Positions 1-9,147 of a stretch of DNA of 64,000 nt are shown in pieces. Made by a program: the position numbers and the translations under genes. The stretch is from Pelagerythrobacter marensis (GTDB lineage: Bacteria > Pseudomonadota > Alphaproteobacteria > Sphingomonadales > Sphingomonadaceae), in NCBI RefSeq assembly GCF_036700095.1, contig NZ_CP144918.1, forward strand, positions 125,001-189,000, read 5' to 3'. Numbering within the stretch: the first letter of the stretch is position 1; every line of letters begins with the position of its first letter. The notes under the pieces were generated by a model. The model saw only the letters and a program-made list of their open reading frames with translations. It ran no database searches and had not been told where the DNA came from.

Positions 1-2
1 CC

Positions 3-692
3 TCGCTCGGCAGCGCGACCGTGGTGGGAATGGCCAGCGCGCGCGAAGTGGAACTGGTGCAGCTCGACGGTCTCGAATTCGCGGCGCGCACGTTCGACAA
101 TATCCATGCGCCACTGCTCGAGGCCCGGCACATCGGCGCCGACGGCATCCTCGGGCTCGACAGCCTGCAGGACCTGCGCGTGCTGATCGATTTTCGCGAA
201 GGAACGATCGCAGTCGACGATGCCGAGGCGCTGGGCGGCAATCGCGGATACGAGATCGTCGTGCGCGCGCGGCACAAGCTCGGCCGCCTGATCATCGCCG
301 ACGCCGAGGTCGACGGGATCCGCACCGCGGTGGTGATCGACACCGGTGCGCAGGGCAATCTCGGCAATCCGGAGCTGCAAAGACGGCTTCGTGCCAAGAA
401 GCGCGAGGAGGTCCGCACCACCGACATCCATGGCGCCGAGCTGGTCGGCAACCTCGATTTCGTGGATCGGCTGAAGATCGACAAATTCCAGTTGAGCAAC
501 GTGCCGGTCGCTTTTGCCGATGGCCCCGCCTTCGCCGCACTCGGCCTGACCAACAAGCCCGCGCTCGTGCTCGGCATGCGGGACCTGCGGCTGTTCGACC
601 GGGTGGCGATCGATTTCGATTCGCGCACAGTCCTGTTCGACCTGCCGCGCGGGACGAGCGTGCGGTCGCGCCATTGGCCCGGCCGCCTCTAG
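3..692 (+). CDS. Retropepsin-like aspartyl protease family protein (5'-truncated by window edge)
   Basis: The reading frame is open to the left edge of the window, so the true start lies upstream; an in-frame GTG at 21 is probably internal. Two aspartyl-protease-like halves are visible. An N-terminal one, seen only in part, contains IGADGILGLDSL. A C-terminal one has VVIDTGAQGN, carrying the DTG active-site motif of retropepsin/gag-asp type proteases. Bacterial relatives are secreted or periplasmic peptidases of unknown substrate; a signal peptide would lie outside the window. The gene ends 65 bases before the ABC exporter start, on the same strand. Family assignment is fairly secure; the biological role is unknown. 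Confidence 0.65.
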   Translation, partial: SLGSATVVGMASAREVELVQLDGLEFAARTFDNIHAPLLEARHIGADGILGLDSLQDLRVLIDFREGTIAVDDAEALGGNRGYEIVVRARHKLGRLIIADAEVDGIRTAVVIDTGAQGNLGNPELQRRLRAKKREEVRTTDIHGAELVGNLDFVDRLKIDKFQLSNVPVAFADGPAFAALGLTNKPALVLGMRDLRLFDRVAIDFDSRTVLFDLPRGTSVRSRHWPGRL

Positions 693-757
693 GCTTCAGC
701 AAGGCCCGCACCCCCGCTCCATTGCGCGTCCCTGGTCGCGTCGCCACATAGCGCGCG

Positions 758-2575
758 ATGCAGCGCGCACGCCCCTCTCCGGCCTCGACCGCTCACGACG
801 GCTGGGCCACCATTCGCCGCTTTCTCCCGTATCTCTGGCCGCGCGACAACGCCGCGCTGCGGCGCCGGATCGTCGGCGCGCTGATCCTGGTCCTGCTGGC
901 CAAAGGAACGACGCTCGCCCTCCCCTATGCCTACAAGCGGGCGGTGGACGCGATGACGACGCCGGACAACGAAGTCGCGATGGTCGCGATCGCCTTCGTG
1001 CTCGTCTATGCCGCGGGGCGCTTCGCCAGCGTCGTGTTCGACAACATGCGCAACGTCACGTTCGAACGGGTCGGGCAGGAAGCGACACGACACCTGGCGG
1101 AAGATACGTTCGCCCGACTGCACAGCCTGTCGCTGCGGTTCCACCTCTCGCGCCGCACCGGCGAGGTGGCCAAGACGGTCGAGCGCGGAACCAAGAGCAT
1201 CGATTCGATGCTCTACCTGCTGCTCTTCAACATCGCCCCGACCGTGATCGAGCTGATCGCTGTGGCCGTGATCTTCTATCTCAACTTCGGCTGGGGACTC
1301 GTTCTGGCGACCGCGCTGACCGTCGCCGCTTACGTCGCGGTCACGCGCTGGATCACCGAATGGCGCGCGCGGCTGCGCAAGGAGATGAACGATCTCGACG
1401 GGCAAGCCCTGTCGCGCGCGGTCGATTCGCTGCTCAATTACGAGACGGTGAAATATTTCGGCGCGGAAGCGCGCGAACGCGCGCGTTACGGGCAGTCCGC
1501 GCGCGCTTATGCCCAGGCCGCGGTTCGCAGCGAGAACTCGCTCGCCCTGCTCAATGTTTCGCAGTCGCTGATCACCAATCTGCTGATGGGCGGCGCGATG
1601 GCCTATACCGTCTGGGGCTGGAGCCGGGGCGACCTGACGACCGGCGACCTCGTTTTCGTCAACACCTACCTCACGCAGCTTTTCCGGCCGCTCGATTTGC
1701 TCGGTGTGGTCTACCGCACCGTGCGCCAGGGGCTGATCGACATGGCGGCGATGTTCGAACTGATCGACACCCCGGCCGAAGTGGAGGACGCGCCCGGTGC
1801 ACCCGCGCTCATCGTGCGCCGCCCCAGCGTCGCGTTCGAGAATGTCGTGTTCGGCTACGAACTCGACCGGACGATCCTCCACGGGCTCAGCTTCGAGGTC
1901 CCGGCGGGCGCCCAGGTCGCGATCGTCGGCCCTTCGGGCGCGGGCAAATCCACGATCGCGCGCCTGCTGTTCCGTTTCTACGACCCGTGGTCGGGACGGG
2001 TAACGATCGACGGGCAGGACATCGCGCGAGTGACGCAGGCCAGCCTGCGCGCCGCCATCGGGATCGTGCCGCAGGACAGCGTCCTGTTCAACGATACGAT
2101 CGGTTACAACATCGGCTACGGCCGCGACAGGGCGACGCGTGAAGAGATTGTCGCCGCTGCGCGCGATGCAGCGATCTGGTCGTTTATCGACCGGCTTCCC
2201 GATGGGCTGGAAACCGAGGTCGGCGAACGCGGCCTCAAGCTCTCGGGCGGGGAGAAGCAACGGGTCGCGATCGCCCGCACCCTGGTGAAGGACCCGCCCA
2301 TCCTGTTGCTCGACGAAGCGACGAGCGCTCTCGATTCGCGGACCGAGCAGGATATTCTTGCAACCCTGCACCGCGTCAGTGCGAACCGAACCAGCATATC
2401 CATCGCTCACCGCCTCTCCACCATTGCCGATGCGGACGAGATACTGGTGATGGATCAGGGCCGCCTGGCCGAAAGGGGGAGCCACGCGGCTCTGTTGCGG
2501 GCAGACGGCCTCTATGCCGAAATGTGGCGACGCCAGCAGGCCGCGCGGAGCCGCGATGCCCTCTCCTCCGGCTAG
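758..2575 (+). CDS. Atm1/HMT1-type ABC transporter (fused membrane and ATPase domains)
   Basis: A 605-residue half-transporter. The N-terminal part (about residues 30-330) is an exporter-type membrane domain with roughly six hydrophobic segments. The C-terminal ATPase has Walker A GPSGAGKST near residue 391, signature LSGGEKQ near 494 and Walker B ILLLDEATSALD near 515. N-terminal sequence and length fit the Atm1/HMT1 group, which exports glutathione-linked sulfur or metal species from the cytoplasm and is common in alphaproteobacteria. It should act as a homodimer in the inner membrane. The ATG at 758 gives the full domain. The exact substrate cannot be read from the sequence. Confidence 0.88.
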   Translation: MQRARPSPASTAHDGWATIRRFLPYLWPRDNAALRRRIVGALILVLLAKGTTLALPYAYKRAVDAMTTPDNEVAMVAIAFVLVYAAGRFASVVFDNMRNVTFERVGQEATRHLAEDTFARLHSLSLRFHLSRRTGEVAKTVERGTKSIDSMLYLLLFNIAPTVIELIAVAVIFYLNFGWGLVLATALTVAAYVAVTRWITEWRARLRKEMNDLDGQALSRAVDSLLNYETVKYFGAEARERARYGQSARAYAQAAVRSENSLALLNVSQSLITNLLMGGAMAYTVWGWSRGDLTTGDLVFVNTYLTQLFRPLDLLGVVYRTVRQGLIDMAAMFELIDTPAEVEDAPGAPALIVRRPSVAFENVVFGYELDRTILHGLSFEVPAGAQVAIVGPSGAGKSTIARLLFRFYDPWSGRVTIDGQDIARVTQASLRAAIGIVPQDSVLFNDTIGYNIGYGRDRATREEIVAAARDAAIWSFIDRLPDGLETEVGERGLKLSGGEKQRVAIARTLVKDPPILLLDEATSALDSRTEQDILATLHRVSANRTSISIAHRLSTIADADEILVMDQGRLAERGSHAALLRADGLYAEMWRRQQAARSRDALSSG

Positions 2576-2638
2576 GGACTTGTCATCGCGGCGGCACCGG
2601 CCCGCGCCCCCGGCCATGCAGCACGCCATTTCGGCGCA

Positions 2639-3034
2639 CTATCCGGGATATCTTTCGAACCGGGGCAGGTCGGCCAGCTGCGATTCCCACGAAAGCTCGT
2701 CCGCAGTCTGGATATGGGCTTGCGGAGCGTAACGCTCCGGGTCGTCCAGCGTCGCGATCTGGACGTCGACCAGGCCGGGCAGCATCTTCTCGTTCACGTA
2801 ATAGAGCCCGCTGCCGCAGGCGCCGCAGAAATAGCGCCGACCGTCCGCAGACGAGCGATAGAGCGTCGGTTCGCCTTCGACGACCGCGAATTCGTCGACG
2901 CCCACCGCCATCCAGGCGACCCCGGCGGCGCCGGCACACTTGCGGCAGTCCTCGCAATGGCAAACGGCCGCATGCCGCGGCTCACCCTCGATCTCATAGC
3001 GAACAGCACCGCAATGACATCCACCACCCGTCAT
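2639..3034 (-). CDS. GFA/CENP-V domain protein (zinc-binding, glutathione-dependent formaldehyde-activating family)
   Basis: A 131-residue protein of the GFA family. It has the ligand pattern GGCHCGAVRYE near the N-terminus, CHCEDCRKCAG near residues 25-35 and CGACGS in the middle, which together bind two zinc ions in this fold. The ATG at 3034 is preferred over an in-frame codon 33 bases upstream because AAGGAG lies 7-8 bases before it and the conserved domain begins at once. Members are small cytoplasmic proteins; few have a proven substrate, and most are not true formaldehyde-glutathione enzymes. It lies downstream of hslU on the same strand with a 51-base gap, so read-through is possible. 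Confidence 0.8.
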   Translation of the reverse strand: MTGGGCHCGAVRYEIEGEPRHAAVCHCEDCRKCAGAAGVAWMAVGVDEFAVVEGEPTLYRSSADGRRYFCGACGSGLYYVNEKMLPGLVDVQIATLDDPERYAPQAHIQTADELSWESQLADLPRFERYPG

Positions 3035-3085
3035 GCCCGAATCTCCTTGGAAACCGAAAGAGAACATAACAGGTACAAACGGGCA

Positions 3086-4393
3086 TTACAAGATGTATTT
3101 CGAAAGATCGCTGTCTTCCGCCAGGTCCTCCAGCCGCTCCCGCACATAGGCGGCATCGATGGTCACCGTTTCGCCGGTGTGATCCTCCGCCGCAAAGCTC
3201 AGTTCCTCGAGCAGCTTTTCCATCACCGTCTGCAATCGCCGTGCGCCGATATTCTCGACGCTCTCGTTCACTTGCGCCGCGATCCGCGCGATCTCGCGCA
3301 CGGCGTCGTCGCCGAGCGCCAGGGTCACCTGCTCGGTGCCGAGCAGCGCCTTGTACTGCGTGACGAGGTTGGCGCGCGTCTCGCTCAGGATACGCACGAA
3401 ATCCTCCTCGGTCAGCGCGCGCAGCTCGACCCGGATCGGCAGGCGGCCCTGAAGTTCGGGCAGCATGTCCGAAGGCTTGGCGACATGGAACGCGCCGCTG
3501 GCGATGAACAGCACGTGATCGGTCTTCATCGGGCCGTATTTGGTCGAAACGGTCGTGCCCTCGATCAGCGGCAGCAGGTCGCGCTGCACGCCCTCGCGGC
3601 TGACCGACCCGCCGCGCACGTCGCTGACCGCGATCTTGTCGATCTCGTCGAGGAAGACGATGCCGTTGGTCTCGGCATTCTCCAGCGCGACCCGGGCGAC
3701 GTCGTCCTGGTCCATGCGCTTCTCGGCCTCCTCCTCGACCAGCTTGTCCCAGGCATCGGGCACTTTCAGCTTGCGGCGCTTGAGGTTCTGCCGGCCCATC
3801 GCCTTGCCCAGCATATCGCTGAGGTTGATCATGCCGACGTTGCCGCCCATGCCGGGAAGCTCGAACGGCATCTGCGGCGTGTCCTCGACCTCGATCTCGA
3901 CCTCGACGTCGTTCATCGCGTTCTGCGTGATCCGCTCGCGGAACGATTCGCGGGTCGCCTCGCTCGCGTTCTCGCCGACGAGCGCCTTGAGCAGCCGGTC
4001 CATCGCCGCCTTCGACGCGGCTTCGCGCACTGCCTCCCGCCGGCGGTCCTTCTCCAGCCGGATCGCCTCTTCCACCAGGTCGCGCGCGATCTGCTCGACG
4101 TCGCGGCCGACATAGCCGACTTCGGTGAACTTGGTCGCCTCGACCTTCACGAACGGGGCATCGGCGAGGCGGGCGAGGCGCCGGCTGATCTCGGTCTTGC
4201 CGCAGCCGGTCGGGCCGATCATCAGGATGTTCTTGGGCGTCACCTCGTCGCGCAAGTCGGGCGCGAGCCTCTGCCGGCGCCAGCGATTGCGCAGCGCAAC
4301 CGCGACGGCGCGCTTGGCTTCCTTCTGGCCGACAATGTGTTCATCGAGCGCGGCGACGATCGCCTTGGGGGTCAGTGCTTCGGTCAAGTTCAT
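3086..4393 (-). CDS. hslU: HslU, ATPase subunit of the HslVU protease
   Basis: A 435-residue AAA+ unfoldase, normal length for HslU. The N-terminal [15 protein letters not shown] segment is followed by Walker A GPTGCGKT at 60-67, the GYVGRDVE pore motif near residue 92, an intermediate I-domain (about 110-235), Walker [10 protein letters not shown] and the sensor region. The C-terminal tail ends in SKYIL, the peptide that inserts between HslV subunits to activate them. HslU hexamers unfold substrates and feed them into the HslV dodecamer. It lies downstream of hslV; a REP-like hairpin cluster separates the two genes, which may let their mRNA levels differ. Confidence 0.97.
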   Translation of the reverse strand: MNLTEALTPKAIVAALDEHIVGQKEAKRAVAVALRNRWRRQRLAPDLRDEVTPKNILMIGPTGCGKTEISRRLARLADAPFVKVEATKFTEVGYVGRDVEQIARDLVEEAIRLEKDRRREAVREAASKAAMDRLLKALVGENASEATRESFRERITQNAMNDVEVEIEVEDTPQMPFELPGMGGNVGMINLSDMLGKAMGRQNLKRRKLKVPDAWDKLVEEEAEKRMDQDDVARVALENAETNGIVFLDEIDKIAVSDVRGGSVSREGVQRDLLPLIEGTTVSTKYGPMKTDHVLFIASGAFHVAKPSDMLPELQGRLPIRVELRALTEEDFVRILSETRANLVTQYKALLGTEQVTLALGDDAVREIARIAAQVNESVENIGARRLQTVMEKLLEELSFAAEDHTGETVTIDAAYVRERLEDLAEDSDLSKYIL

Positions 4394-4414
4394 CTGTCCA
4401 ATTTCAAACTATCT

Positions 4415-4502
4415 CGTCATCCCGGCCTTCGAGCCGGGATCCCGCTTTCTTCTGGCCCGCTGCGAGAAGAAAGCGGGACCCCGGATCAAGTCCGGGGTGA
4501 CG
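4415..4502. repeat. REP-like nested palindrome between hslV and hslU
   Basis: The 88-base element starts CGTCATCCCGG and ends CCGGGGTGACG. It holds three stem-loops: CCCGG/CCGGG at 4421-4439, GCTTTCTTC/GAAGAAAGC at about 4444-4474, and CCCCGG/CCGGGG at about 4479-4497. The GTCAT...ATGAC-like ends resemble those of the element at 31,179-31,250. Such palindromes are dispersed in alphaproteobacterial genomes and often sit inside operons, where they can act as mRNA stabilisers or attenuators. The structure is directly visible; the function is inferred. Confidence 0.75.
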
Positions 4503-4509
4503 TGGGAAC

Positions 4510-5070
4510 TCAGACGGTCTCCACCGTCACATTGCCGTTGGTAAACACGCAGATGTCGGCCGCCACGGCCATTGCCTTGCGCGCGATCGTCTCGGCGTCG
4601 TCTTCGTAGGCGTCGAGTGCGCGGGCCGCGGCAAGCGCATAGTTTCCGCCCGATCCGATCGCAGTGATTCCCGCCTCCGGCTCCAGCACGTCGCCATTGC
4701 CGGTCAGGACGAGAAGGCTGTTCTTGTCGGCCACGATCATCAGCGCCTCCAGGTTGCGCAGGTACTTGTCGGTCCGCCAGTCCTTCGCAAGTTCGACCGC
4801 GGCGCGCATCAGTTGGCCGCTGTACTGCTCCAGCTTCTTCTCGAGCCGTTCGAACAGGGTGAAGGCATCGGCCGTCGCGCCGGCAAACCCGGCGACAACC
4901 GCGTCGTCCTTGCCGATACGGCGCACCTTGCGCGCATTGGGCTTCATCACCGTGTTGCCCATGGAGACTTGCCCGTCCCCGGCGATCACGGTCTTGCCGC
5001 CCTTACGCACACCGATGATGGTGGTCCCGTGCCACTGGATCAGGCCGTGGCTTGCTGCGTTTTCGTTCAT
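4510..5070 (-). CDS. hslV: HslV, proteolytic subunit of the HslVU protease
   Basis: A 186-residue proteasome-beta-like threonine peptidase. The catalytic N-terminal threonine of the mature enzyme is in [10 protein letters not shown], at residue 16, so a 15-residue leader must be removed by autoprocessing. The [13 protein letters not shown] motif follows, and [14 protein letters not shown] lies in the C-terminal half. HslV forms a dodecamer in the cytoplasm and degrades proteins unfolded by HslU, encoded 116 bases downstream. E. coli HslV has only Met before the Thr; a longer leader occurs in alphaproteobacterial homologues. Identification is secure. Confidence 0.96.
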   Translation of the reverse strand: MNENAASHGLIQWHGTTIIGVRKGGKTVIAGDGQVSMGNTVMKPNARKVRRIGKDDAVVAGFAGATADAFTLFERLEKKLEQYSGQLMRAAVELAKDWRTDKYLRNLEALMIVADKNSLLVLTGNGDVLEPEAGITAIGSGGNYALAAARALDAYEDDAETIARKAMAVAADICVFTNGNVTVETV

Positions 5071-5121
5071 GCCGCGCGATATGGGGAGGCGCCGGCGCCG
5101 GTCAAGCGAAGCCGGCCGGCG

Positions 5122-5592
5122 TCAGGTCCCCGGCCCCGCGCCCCCGCCCACGCCGGCGGCGCCGACCTGGCCGATATTGCCGAACAGATCTTCGAAGAAC
5201 CCGCGCTCGCGCCCGAGGGTGGGAGTCCTGTCGCCGTCGGGATCGAGATAGACGACTTTGTCCAGCCCCGATTGCTCGGCTGCCACGACGTTCCCGTTGG
5301 CATCGAACTTTACCGCAAGAACCGAGTGCTCCCGGATCGTCGGGGTGACAAAGGGCCGGCGGCCGGTAACGCTGGACACATAATACCAGGTCGGCTGGCC
5401 GAACTGGCTGGTGAACGTCGGGCGGCCCAGCGTCGCGGCCACCGACTGCTGGTTGTCGATGCCCGGCTGAATGGCCGAAACGAGTGTCGGGTCCTGGATA
5501 TAGCCGCGACTTTCGCGGATCGCGCTGCATCCGCTCGCCGCCAGCGCCGCCGCCAGAACAGCCGCCACGCCGAGAACCTTGCCTGCCTTCAT
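5122..5592 (-). CDS. bamE: BamE (SmpA/OmlA) outer-membrane assembly lipoprotein
   Basis: A 156-residue lipoprotein. A hydrophobic signal is followed by the lipobox LAASGC with the lipidated cysteine at residue 22. The BamE core follows (IQDPTLVSAIQPGIDNQQSV, then LGRPTFTS and WYYVSS). The protein ends in a Gly-rich tail. It is an outer-membrane lipoprotein of the BAM complex, which folds beta-barrels such as LptD and TonB receptors, both abundant in this window. The ATG at 5592 is chosen over an upstream in-frame start because GGAAGG lies 7 bases before it and the signal peptide begins there. Divergent from the chaperone gene at 5760. Confidence 0.93.
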   Translation of the reverse strand: MKAGKVLGVAAVLAAALAASGCSAIRESRGYIQDPTLVSAIQPGIDNQQSVAATLGRPTFTSQFGQPTWYYVSSVTGRRPFVTPTIREHSVLAVKFDANGNVVAAEQSGLDKVVYLDPDGDRTPTLGRERGFFEDLFGNIGQVGAAGVGGGAGPGT

Positions 5593-5759
5593 CGAGAAAC
5601 CTTCCGAAATCGTCGCCGGCGCCCTTTGCCAGGCGCGGAGAAACCCTCTATCGGCGCGAGCCTTACGGCGATGCGCGCGCGCTTGCAACTTTGCCACTTG
5701 CGCGGATTGGGCGCGGCGGCTTGAATTGCCGCTGAACATTCGGACAGGCACGACGGGCG

Positions 5760-6278
5760 ATGGCATTTCTTGCGAAGATTTTCGGGCGGAGGAACGATCC
5801 GAGGGACGAACTCGTGCCCTTGTGGCGCGCGGTCGTCGCCACGGCGCGGCAGCCGGAATGGTACAGCGAATGCGGCGTCGCCGATTGCGAGGAAGGGCGC
5901 TTCGACATGCTCTGCGCCGCGCTCGCGACCGTGATCGTCCGCATGGAACGCAACGAAAGCCTGCATGCGCGCACCGCCCTGCTGACCGAGCTGTTCGTCG
6001 AAGACATCGAAGGGCAACTGCGCCAGCAGGGGATCGGCGATCCCACGCTGGGCAAACGGATGGGCAAGCTGATGAGCGCGCTGGGCGGACGGATCGGGGC
6101 CTATCGCGCCGGCTTTTCGGCTGCCGACGATAGCGCTCTGGCCGAAGCGGTCGATCGCAACGTCACCTTTGCCGGAACGCCCGACCCGCGGTGCGTCGCG
6201 CGCCGTCTTCGCGCGTTCCATGGCGCGTTGCTGGGCCTGTCCGACGCCGGGCTTCTGAATGCGGAGTTCGATCGATGA
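5760..6278 (+). CDS. Ubiquinol-cytochrome c chaperone family protein (Cbp3-like)
   Basis: A 172-residue protein of the family related to mitochondrial Cbp3, which helps assembly of the cytochrome bc1 complex. Recognisable features are the ATARQPEWY segment near residue 27, the RMERNES region and the LFVEDIEGQLRQQGIGD core near residues 78-95, followed by MGKLMSALGGR. It is probably cytoplasmic or peripheral to the inner membrane. Its stop overlaps the start of the following YceD gene by four bases (ATGA), so the two are translationally coupled. This pairing is common in alphaproteobacteria. Confidence 0.85.
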   Translation: MAFLAKIFGRRNDPRDELVPLWRAVVATARQPEWYSECGVADCEEGRFDMLCAALATVIVRMERNESLHARTALLTELFVEDIEGQLRQQGIGDPTLGKRMGKLMSALGGRIGAYRAGFSAADDSALAEAVDRNVTFAGTPDPRCVARRLRAFHGALLGLSDAGLLNAEFDR

Positions 6279-6793
6279 CACCCGGCGAAATGCCGCGAAT
6301 CGTGCGGCTGCGGCATGCCGATGGCGAGACCGTGACGATCGAGGCCGATCCGGACGAGCGCGTCGCCCTGGCGAAGCGGTTCGATGTGGTTGCCGTGAAC
6401 AGCCTGCGGGCCCGGGTCTCGCTGGAACGCGAAGGAGACGAAGTCGCCGTCGACGGCCGCATCGAAGCCGATCTGATTCAGACCTGCGGCATTTCGGGCG
6501 AGGACTTTCCGGTTCGCATCGAAGAGCCTGTCACCATCCGCTTCGTGCCCGAAGTCGCGCGCAGCGTGCCGGACGAGGAGATCGAGCTGGAGGAGAGCCA
6601 GCTCGACGAAATCGAATATTCGGGCGATTCCTTCGATCTCGGCGAAGCGATCGCCCAGACGCTCGGCCTCGCGATAGATCCTTATGCCGAAGGGCCCAAC
6701 GCCGATGCCGCGCGCCGGAAAGCCGGCATAGTGTCCGACGAAGAGCCTTCGGGGCCGCTCGCCGACGCGCTCAGGAAACTGCAGGGGGAATAG
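6275..6793 (+). CDS. YceD/DUF177 family protein
   Basis: A 172-residue acidic protein of the DUF177 (YceD) family. The IQTCGISGEDFPVRIEEPV region near residues 68-88 corresponds to the conserved cysteine motif of the family, and an acidic stretch EEIELEESQLDEIEY follows. In other bacteria the family is linked to 23S rRNA accumulation and is usually encoded next to rpmF and plsX; those genes are not next to it here. The ATG at 6275 overlaps the upstream stop (ATGA) and gives the family's normal N-terminus. Family assignment is good; the molecular role is not settled. Confidence 0.87.
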   Translation: MTPGEMPRIVRLRHADGETVTIEADPDERVALAKRFDVVAVNSLRARVSLEREGDEVAVDGRIEADLIQTCGISGEDFPVRIEEPVTIRFVPEVARSVPDEEIELEESQLDEIEYSGDSFDLGEAIAQTLGLAIDPYAEGPNADAARRKAGIVSDEEPSGPLADALRKLQGE

Positions 6794-6796
6794 GGG

Positions 6797-6814
6797 CGGC
6801 GGAGAAAACCGCCG
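6797..6814. terminator. Short hairpin between convergent yceD and ssb
   Basis: CGGCGG at 6797-6802 pairs with CCGCCG at 6809-6814 around an AGAAAA loop. It sits in the 38-base gap between two convergent genes and could serve either. There is no T tract, so it is a weak candidate. Confidence 0.4.
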
Positions 6815-6831
6815 ATCCCGCGAACGCTATC

Positions 6832-7362
6832 TCAGAACGGGATATCGTCGTCGAGATCGTCGTAATTCGCGCCGCCGCCGGAAGCGGCACCGCCGCCCGA
6901 TCCCGATCCGCCGCCGCCCTGGTTCCAGCCGCCGCCGCTTCCGCCGCCAGGGCCGCCATCCGATCCGCCACGATCCCAGCTTCCGCCACCGCCGCGCTGA
7001 CCGCCGCCGGGGGCGCCATCGAGCATCGTCAGCGTTCCGTTGAAACCGCGCAGCACGATCTCGGTCGAATAGCGGTCCTGCCCGTTCTGGTCCTGCCATT
7101 TGCGGGTCTGGAGCTGGCCTTCGATATAGACCTTCGATCCCTTGCGCAGATAGTTTTTCGCGACGTTGATCAACCCTTCGGAAAAGATCGCGACGCTGTG
7201 CCACTCGGTCCGCTCCTGGCGCTCGCCGGTGTTGCGGTCCTTCCACTGCTCGCTGGTGGCGATGCGCAAGTTGCAGACCGCGCCGCCGTTCTGAAATTCG
7301 CGCACTTCGGGATCGGCGCCAAGGTTGCCGATCAGCATGACTTTGTTGAGGCTGCCCGCCAT
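6832..7362 (-). CDS. ssb: Single-stranded DNA-binding protein
   Basis: A 176-residue SSB. The OB fold occupies about residues 1-112: it opens [21 protein letters not shown] and contains [26 protein letters not shown] and RYSTEIVL. A Gly-rich disordered linker (about 115-167) leads to the acidic tip DDDIPF, which binds partner repair and replication proteins. SSB acts as a tetramer at forks and in recombination. The ATG at 7362 has a purine-rich GAGAGGAAAG site upstream, and an in-frame upstream extension lacks SSB sequence. Identification is secure. Confidence 0.96.
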   Translation of the reverse strand: MAGSLNKVMLIGNLGADPEVREFQNGGAVCNLRIATSEQWKDRNTGERQERTEWHSVAIFSEGLINVAKNYLRKGSKVYIEGQLQTRKWQDQNGQDRYSTEIVLRGFNGTLTMLDGAPGGGQRGGGGSWDRGGSDGGPGGGSGGGWNQGGGGSGSGGGAASGGGANYDDLDDDIPF

Positions 7363-7468
7363 TGGAATCGCTTTCCTCTCGATATCTTGCCCGTGGCTTA
7401 GCCAATGGCTCGGTGGCGCGCCACCCCGGGGCGGCGCCAAATTGAAGATAGTTTCGCGCCCCCTGCGC

Positions 7469-7933
7469 TCAGTCCGAACAAGGGCCCGCACCGCCCTCGC
7501 CGCCGGCGAGGCGGGCGAAACGGTCTTCGAAATCGCGGGCCAGATCCGAAACCGCGATCGATTCGAAACGGGCACGCAGCATGGCCTCCGCCTCGCCCAG
7601 CGCCTCCGCCATGCGCGCATCGACCGCCTGTTCGACCAGACAATCGGGCCGTTCGGCATTGGGGCCGATATTGAACAGGGCCGGTTCGCCGATCGCACGA
7701 TAGACGTCCAGCAGGGTGACGGCGTCCAGCGCGCGCGTCAGTTCCCAGCCGCCGCCATGCCCTTTCTCCGACGCGACGATCCCGCGGTCCCGCAACCCCG
7801 CCATCATCCGGCGCACGACCACCGGATTGGTCCCGAGCATCTTTGCGATTTCATCCGACGTGGCACGCTTCACGTGGCGATCCAGGTGGATCAGCACGTG
7901 CAGGGTTCGGGCCATGCGGGTATCGCGGGACAT
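7469..7933 (-). CDS. Rrf2 family transcriptional regulator
   Basis: A 154-residue Rrf2-type winged-helix regulator. The N-terminal half has the typical [10 protein letters not shown] helix, the recognition region [28 protein letters not shown] (residues about 26-53) and the wing motif KGHGGGWEL. The three-cysteine cluster that binds an Fe-S centre in IscR and NsrR is missing (only single cysteines near residues 98 and 152), so this belongs with the metal-free YwnA-like branch and probably senses a small molecule or thiol change. The ATG at 7933 has GAGAAGG upstream. It is followed downstream by ssb on the same strand after 106 bases. The target is not evident. Confidence 0.85.
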   Translation of the reverse strand: MSRDTRMARTLHVLIHLDRHVKRATSDEIAKMLGTNPVVVRRMMAGLRDRGIVASEKGHGGGWELTRALDAVTLLDVYRAIGEPALFNIGPNAERPDCLVEQAVDARMAEALGEAEAMLRARFESIAVSDLARDFEDRFARLAGGEGGAGPCSD

Positions 7934-8058
7934 TCGGCTTTGCCTTCTCGGGAAGCCCGCCGGATATGTCGGATCGGCCGCGCTGGCAACGGCGGGCCCG
8001 AACCGGGGCGACGTTCGCATGGCGAGAGCTGCGGCCGGAACCGGCCGGCGCCCCGCCT

Positions 8059-8469
8059 TCAGCGCAGTTCCGCGCCGCGAGCCGCCTCGGGCATGAGGAT
8101 ACGGGCGAGAGCCGGCGAATCCTCGCCATAGCTTTGCCAATGGGTCAGCTTGCCCCCTCGCGCACGGGCGCGCCACAGCGTGTCGTGCGCCAAACGCTCC
8201 TCGCATGCCGAAGTGCGTCCTTTGAGCAGGACATCGCCTTCGTGCATCACGATCGTCATGTCGTGCATCTTGTATTCGGGGTCCAGCTCGAACAGGCGCC
8301 GTGTCGCGGTGGCGACGTTTTCGCGCCCCTCGATCCATTCGCCCCGGCTATCGACATAGCGCACATGCTCGTCGAGCAGTGCATCGACACGTTCGGCATC
8401 GCGCGAATTCATCGCCGCGACATACGATTTCACGACCCTGATCGGCTCGGGCGTGTTCCATTCGAACAT
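8059..8469 (-). CDS. SnoaL-like/NTF2-fold protein
   Basis: A 136-residue protein with the cone-shaped NTF2-like fold expected for SnoaL/DUF4440 proteins. The helix IRVVKSYVAAMNSRDAERVDALLDEHVRYVD is followed by GREN, a strand with MHDMTIVMHEGDVLLKGRT and the C-terminal LTHWQSYGED. Members range from polyketide cyclases and isomerases to ligand binders, so no reaction can be assigned. The ATG at 8469 is preceded by GGGAAGG. It lies on the same strand as, and upstream of, the Rrf2 regulator, 125 bases apart; a functional link is possible but unproved. Confidence 0.7.
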   Translation of the reverse strand: MFEWNTPEPIRVVKSYVAAMNSRDAERVDALLDEHVRYVDSRGEWIEGRENVATATRRLFELDPEYKMHDMTIVMHEGDVLLKGRTSACEERLAHDTLWRARARGGKLTHWQSYGEDSPALARILMPEAARGAELR

Positions 8470-8618
8470 AGGTCGGCCTTCCCGTACCGTCCACGTCGAC
8501 CGCACCCCCTGACACGGAAATACGGCCTTCGAACGGTACGGTCGCGATCCTAACATTCCCGCCCGAGTCGCGCCTAATCCCGAATATCTGTTCGCCGCGA
8601 AATCGGCACGGGCGGCAA

Positions 8619-9041
8619 TCAGCCGACGATTTCGTCCTCGTCGAAGAAGAAATCGATTTCGATCTTCGCGTTCTCGTCGCTGTCCGAACCGTGGACCGTG
8701 TTCGCCTCGATGCTTTCGGCAAAGGTCTTGCGGATCGTGCCTTCTTCGGCGTCGGCCGGGTTGGTCGCGCCCATCACGTCGCGGTTGCGCTTGACCGCAT
8801 CGACACCTTCGAGAACCTGGACCACCACCGGGCCGCTGGTCATGAATTCGACCAGTTCGCCGAAGAAGGGGCGTTCCTTGTGAACGGCGTAGAAGCCTTC
8901 GGCCTGTTCGCGGGTCATGCGAATGCGCTTGGACGCGACGACGCGCAGGCCGGCTTCCTCCAGCATCTTGGTGACCGCGCCGGTCAGGTTGCGGCGGGTG
9001 GCGTCGGGCTTGATGATCGAAAAGGTGCGGGTGACCGCCAT
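8619..9041 (-). CDS. ndk: Nucleoside diphosphate kinase
   Basis: A 140-residue NDK, the usual size. The N-terminal [10 protein letters not shown], the [12 protein letters not shown] segment and the [11 protein letters not shown] region are typical. The active-site histidine lies in [10 protein letters not shown] near residue 119. The enzyme passes the gamma-phosphate of ATP to nucleoside diphosphates through a phosphohistidine and balances NTP/dNTP pools in the cytoplasm. A monocistronic arrangement is likely. Confidence 0.97.
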   Translation of the reverse strand: MAVTRTFSIIKPDATRRNLTGAVTKMLEEAGLRVVASKRIRMTREQAEGFYAVHKERPFFGELVEFMTSGPVVVQVLEGVDAVKRNRDVMGATNPADAEEGTIRKTFAESIEANTVHGSDSDENAKIEIDFFFDEDEIVG

Positions 9042-9147
9042 CGGGTGTTCCTTCGGTATCGGGGAGAGGGAAAATTACGCGGCGCGCAACTAGCCTCGCC
9101 CGGCGCCCGCCGCAAGCCCGCTCGATCGCCGGCCCGGTTCGCCGCCC

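Noticed and set aside
689-2629. 646-codon open frame on the minus strand
   Set aside because: It is the reverse complement of the Atm1 ABC exporter; its protein has the Arg/Asp/Gly-rich composition typical of antisense frames in GC-rich DNA and no domain.
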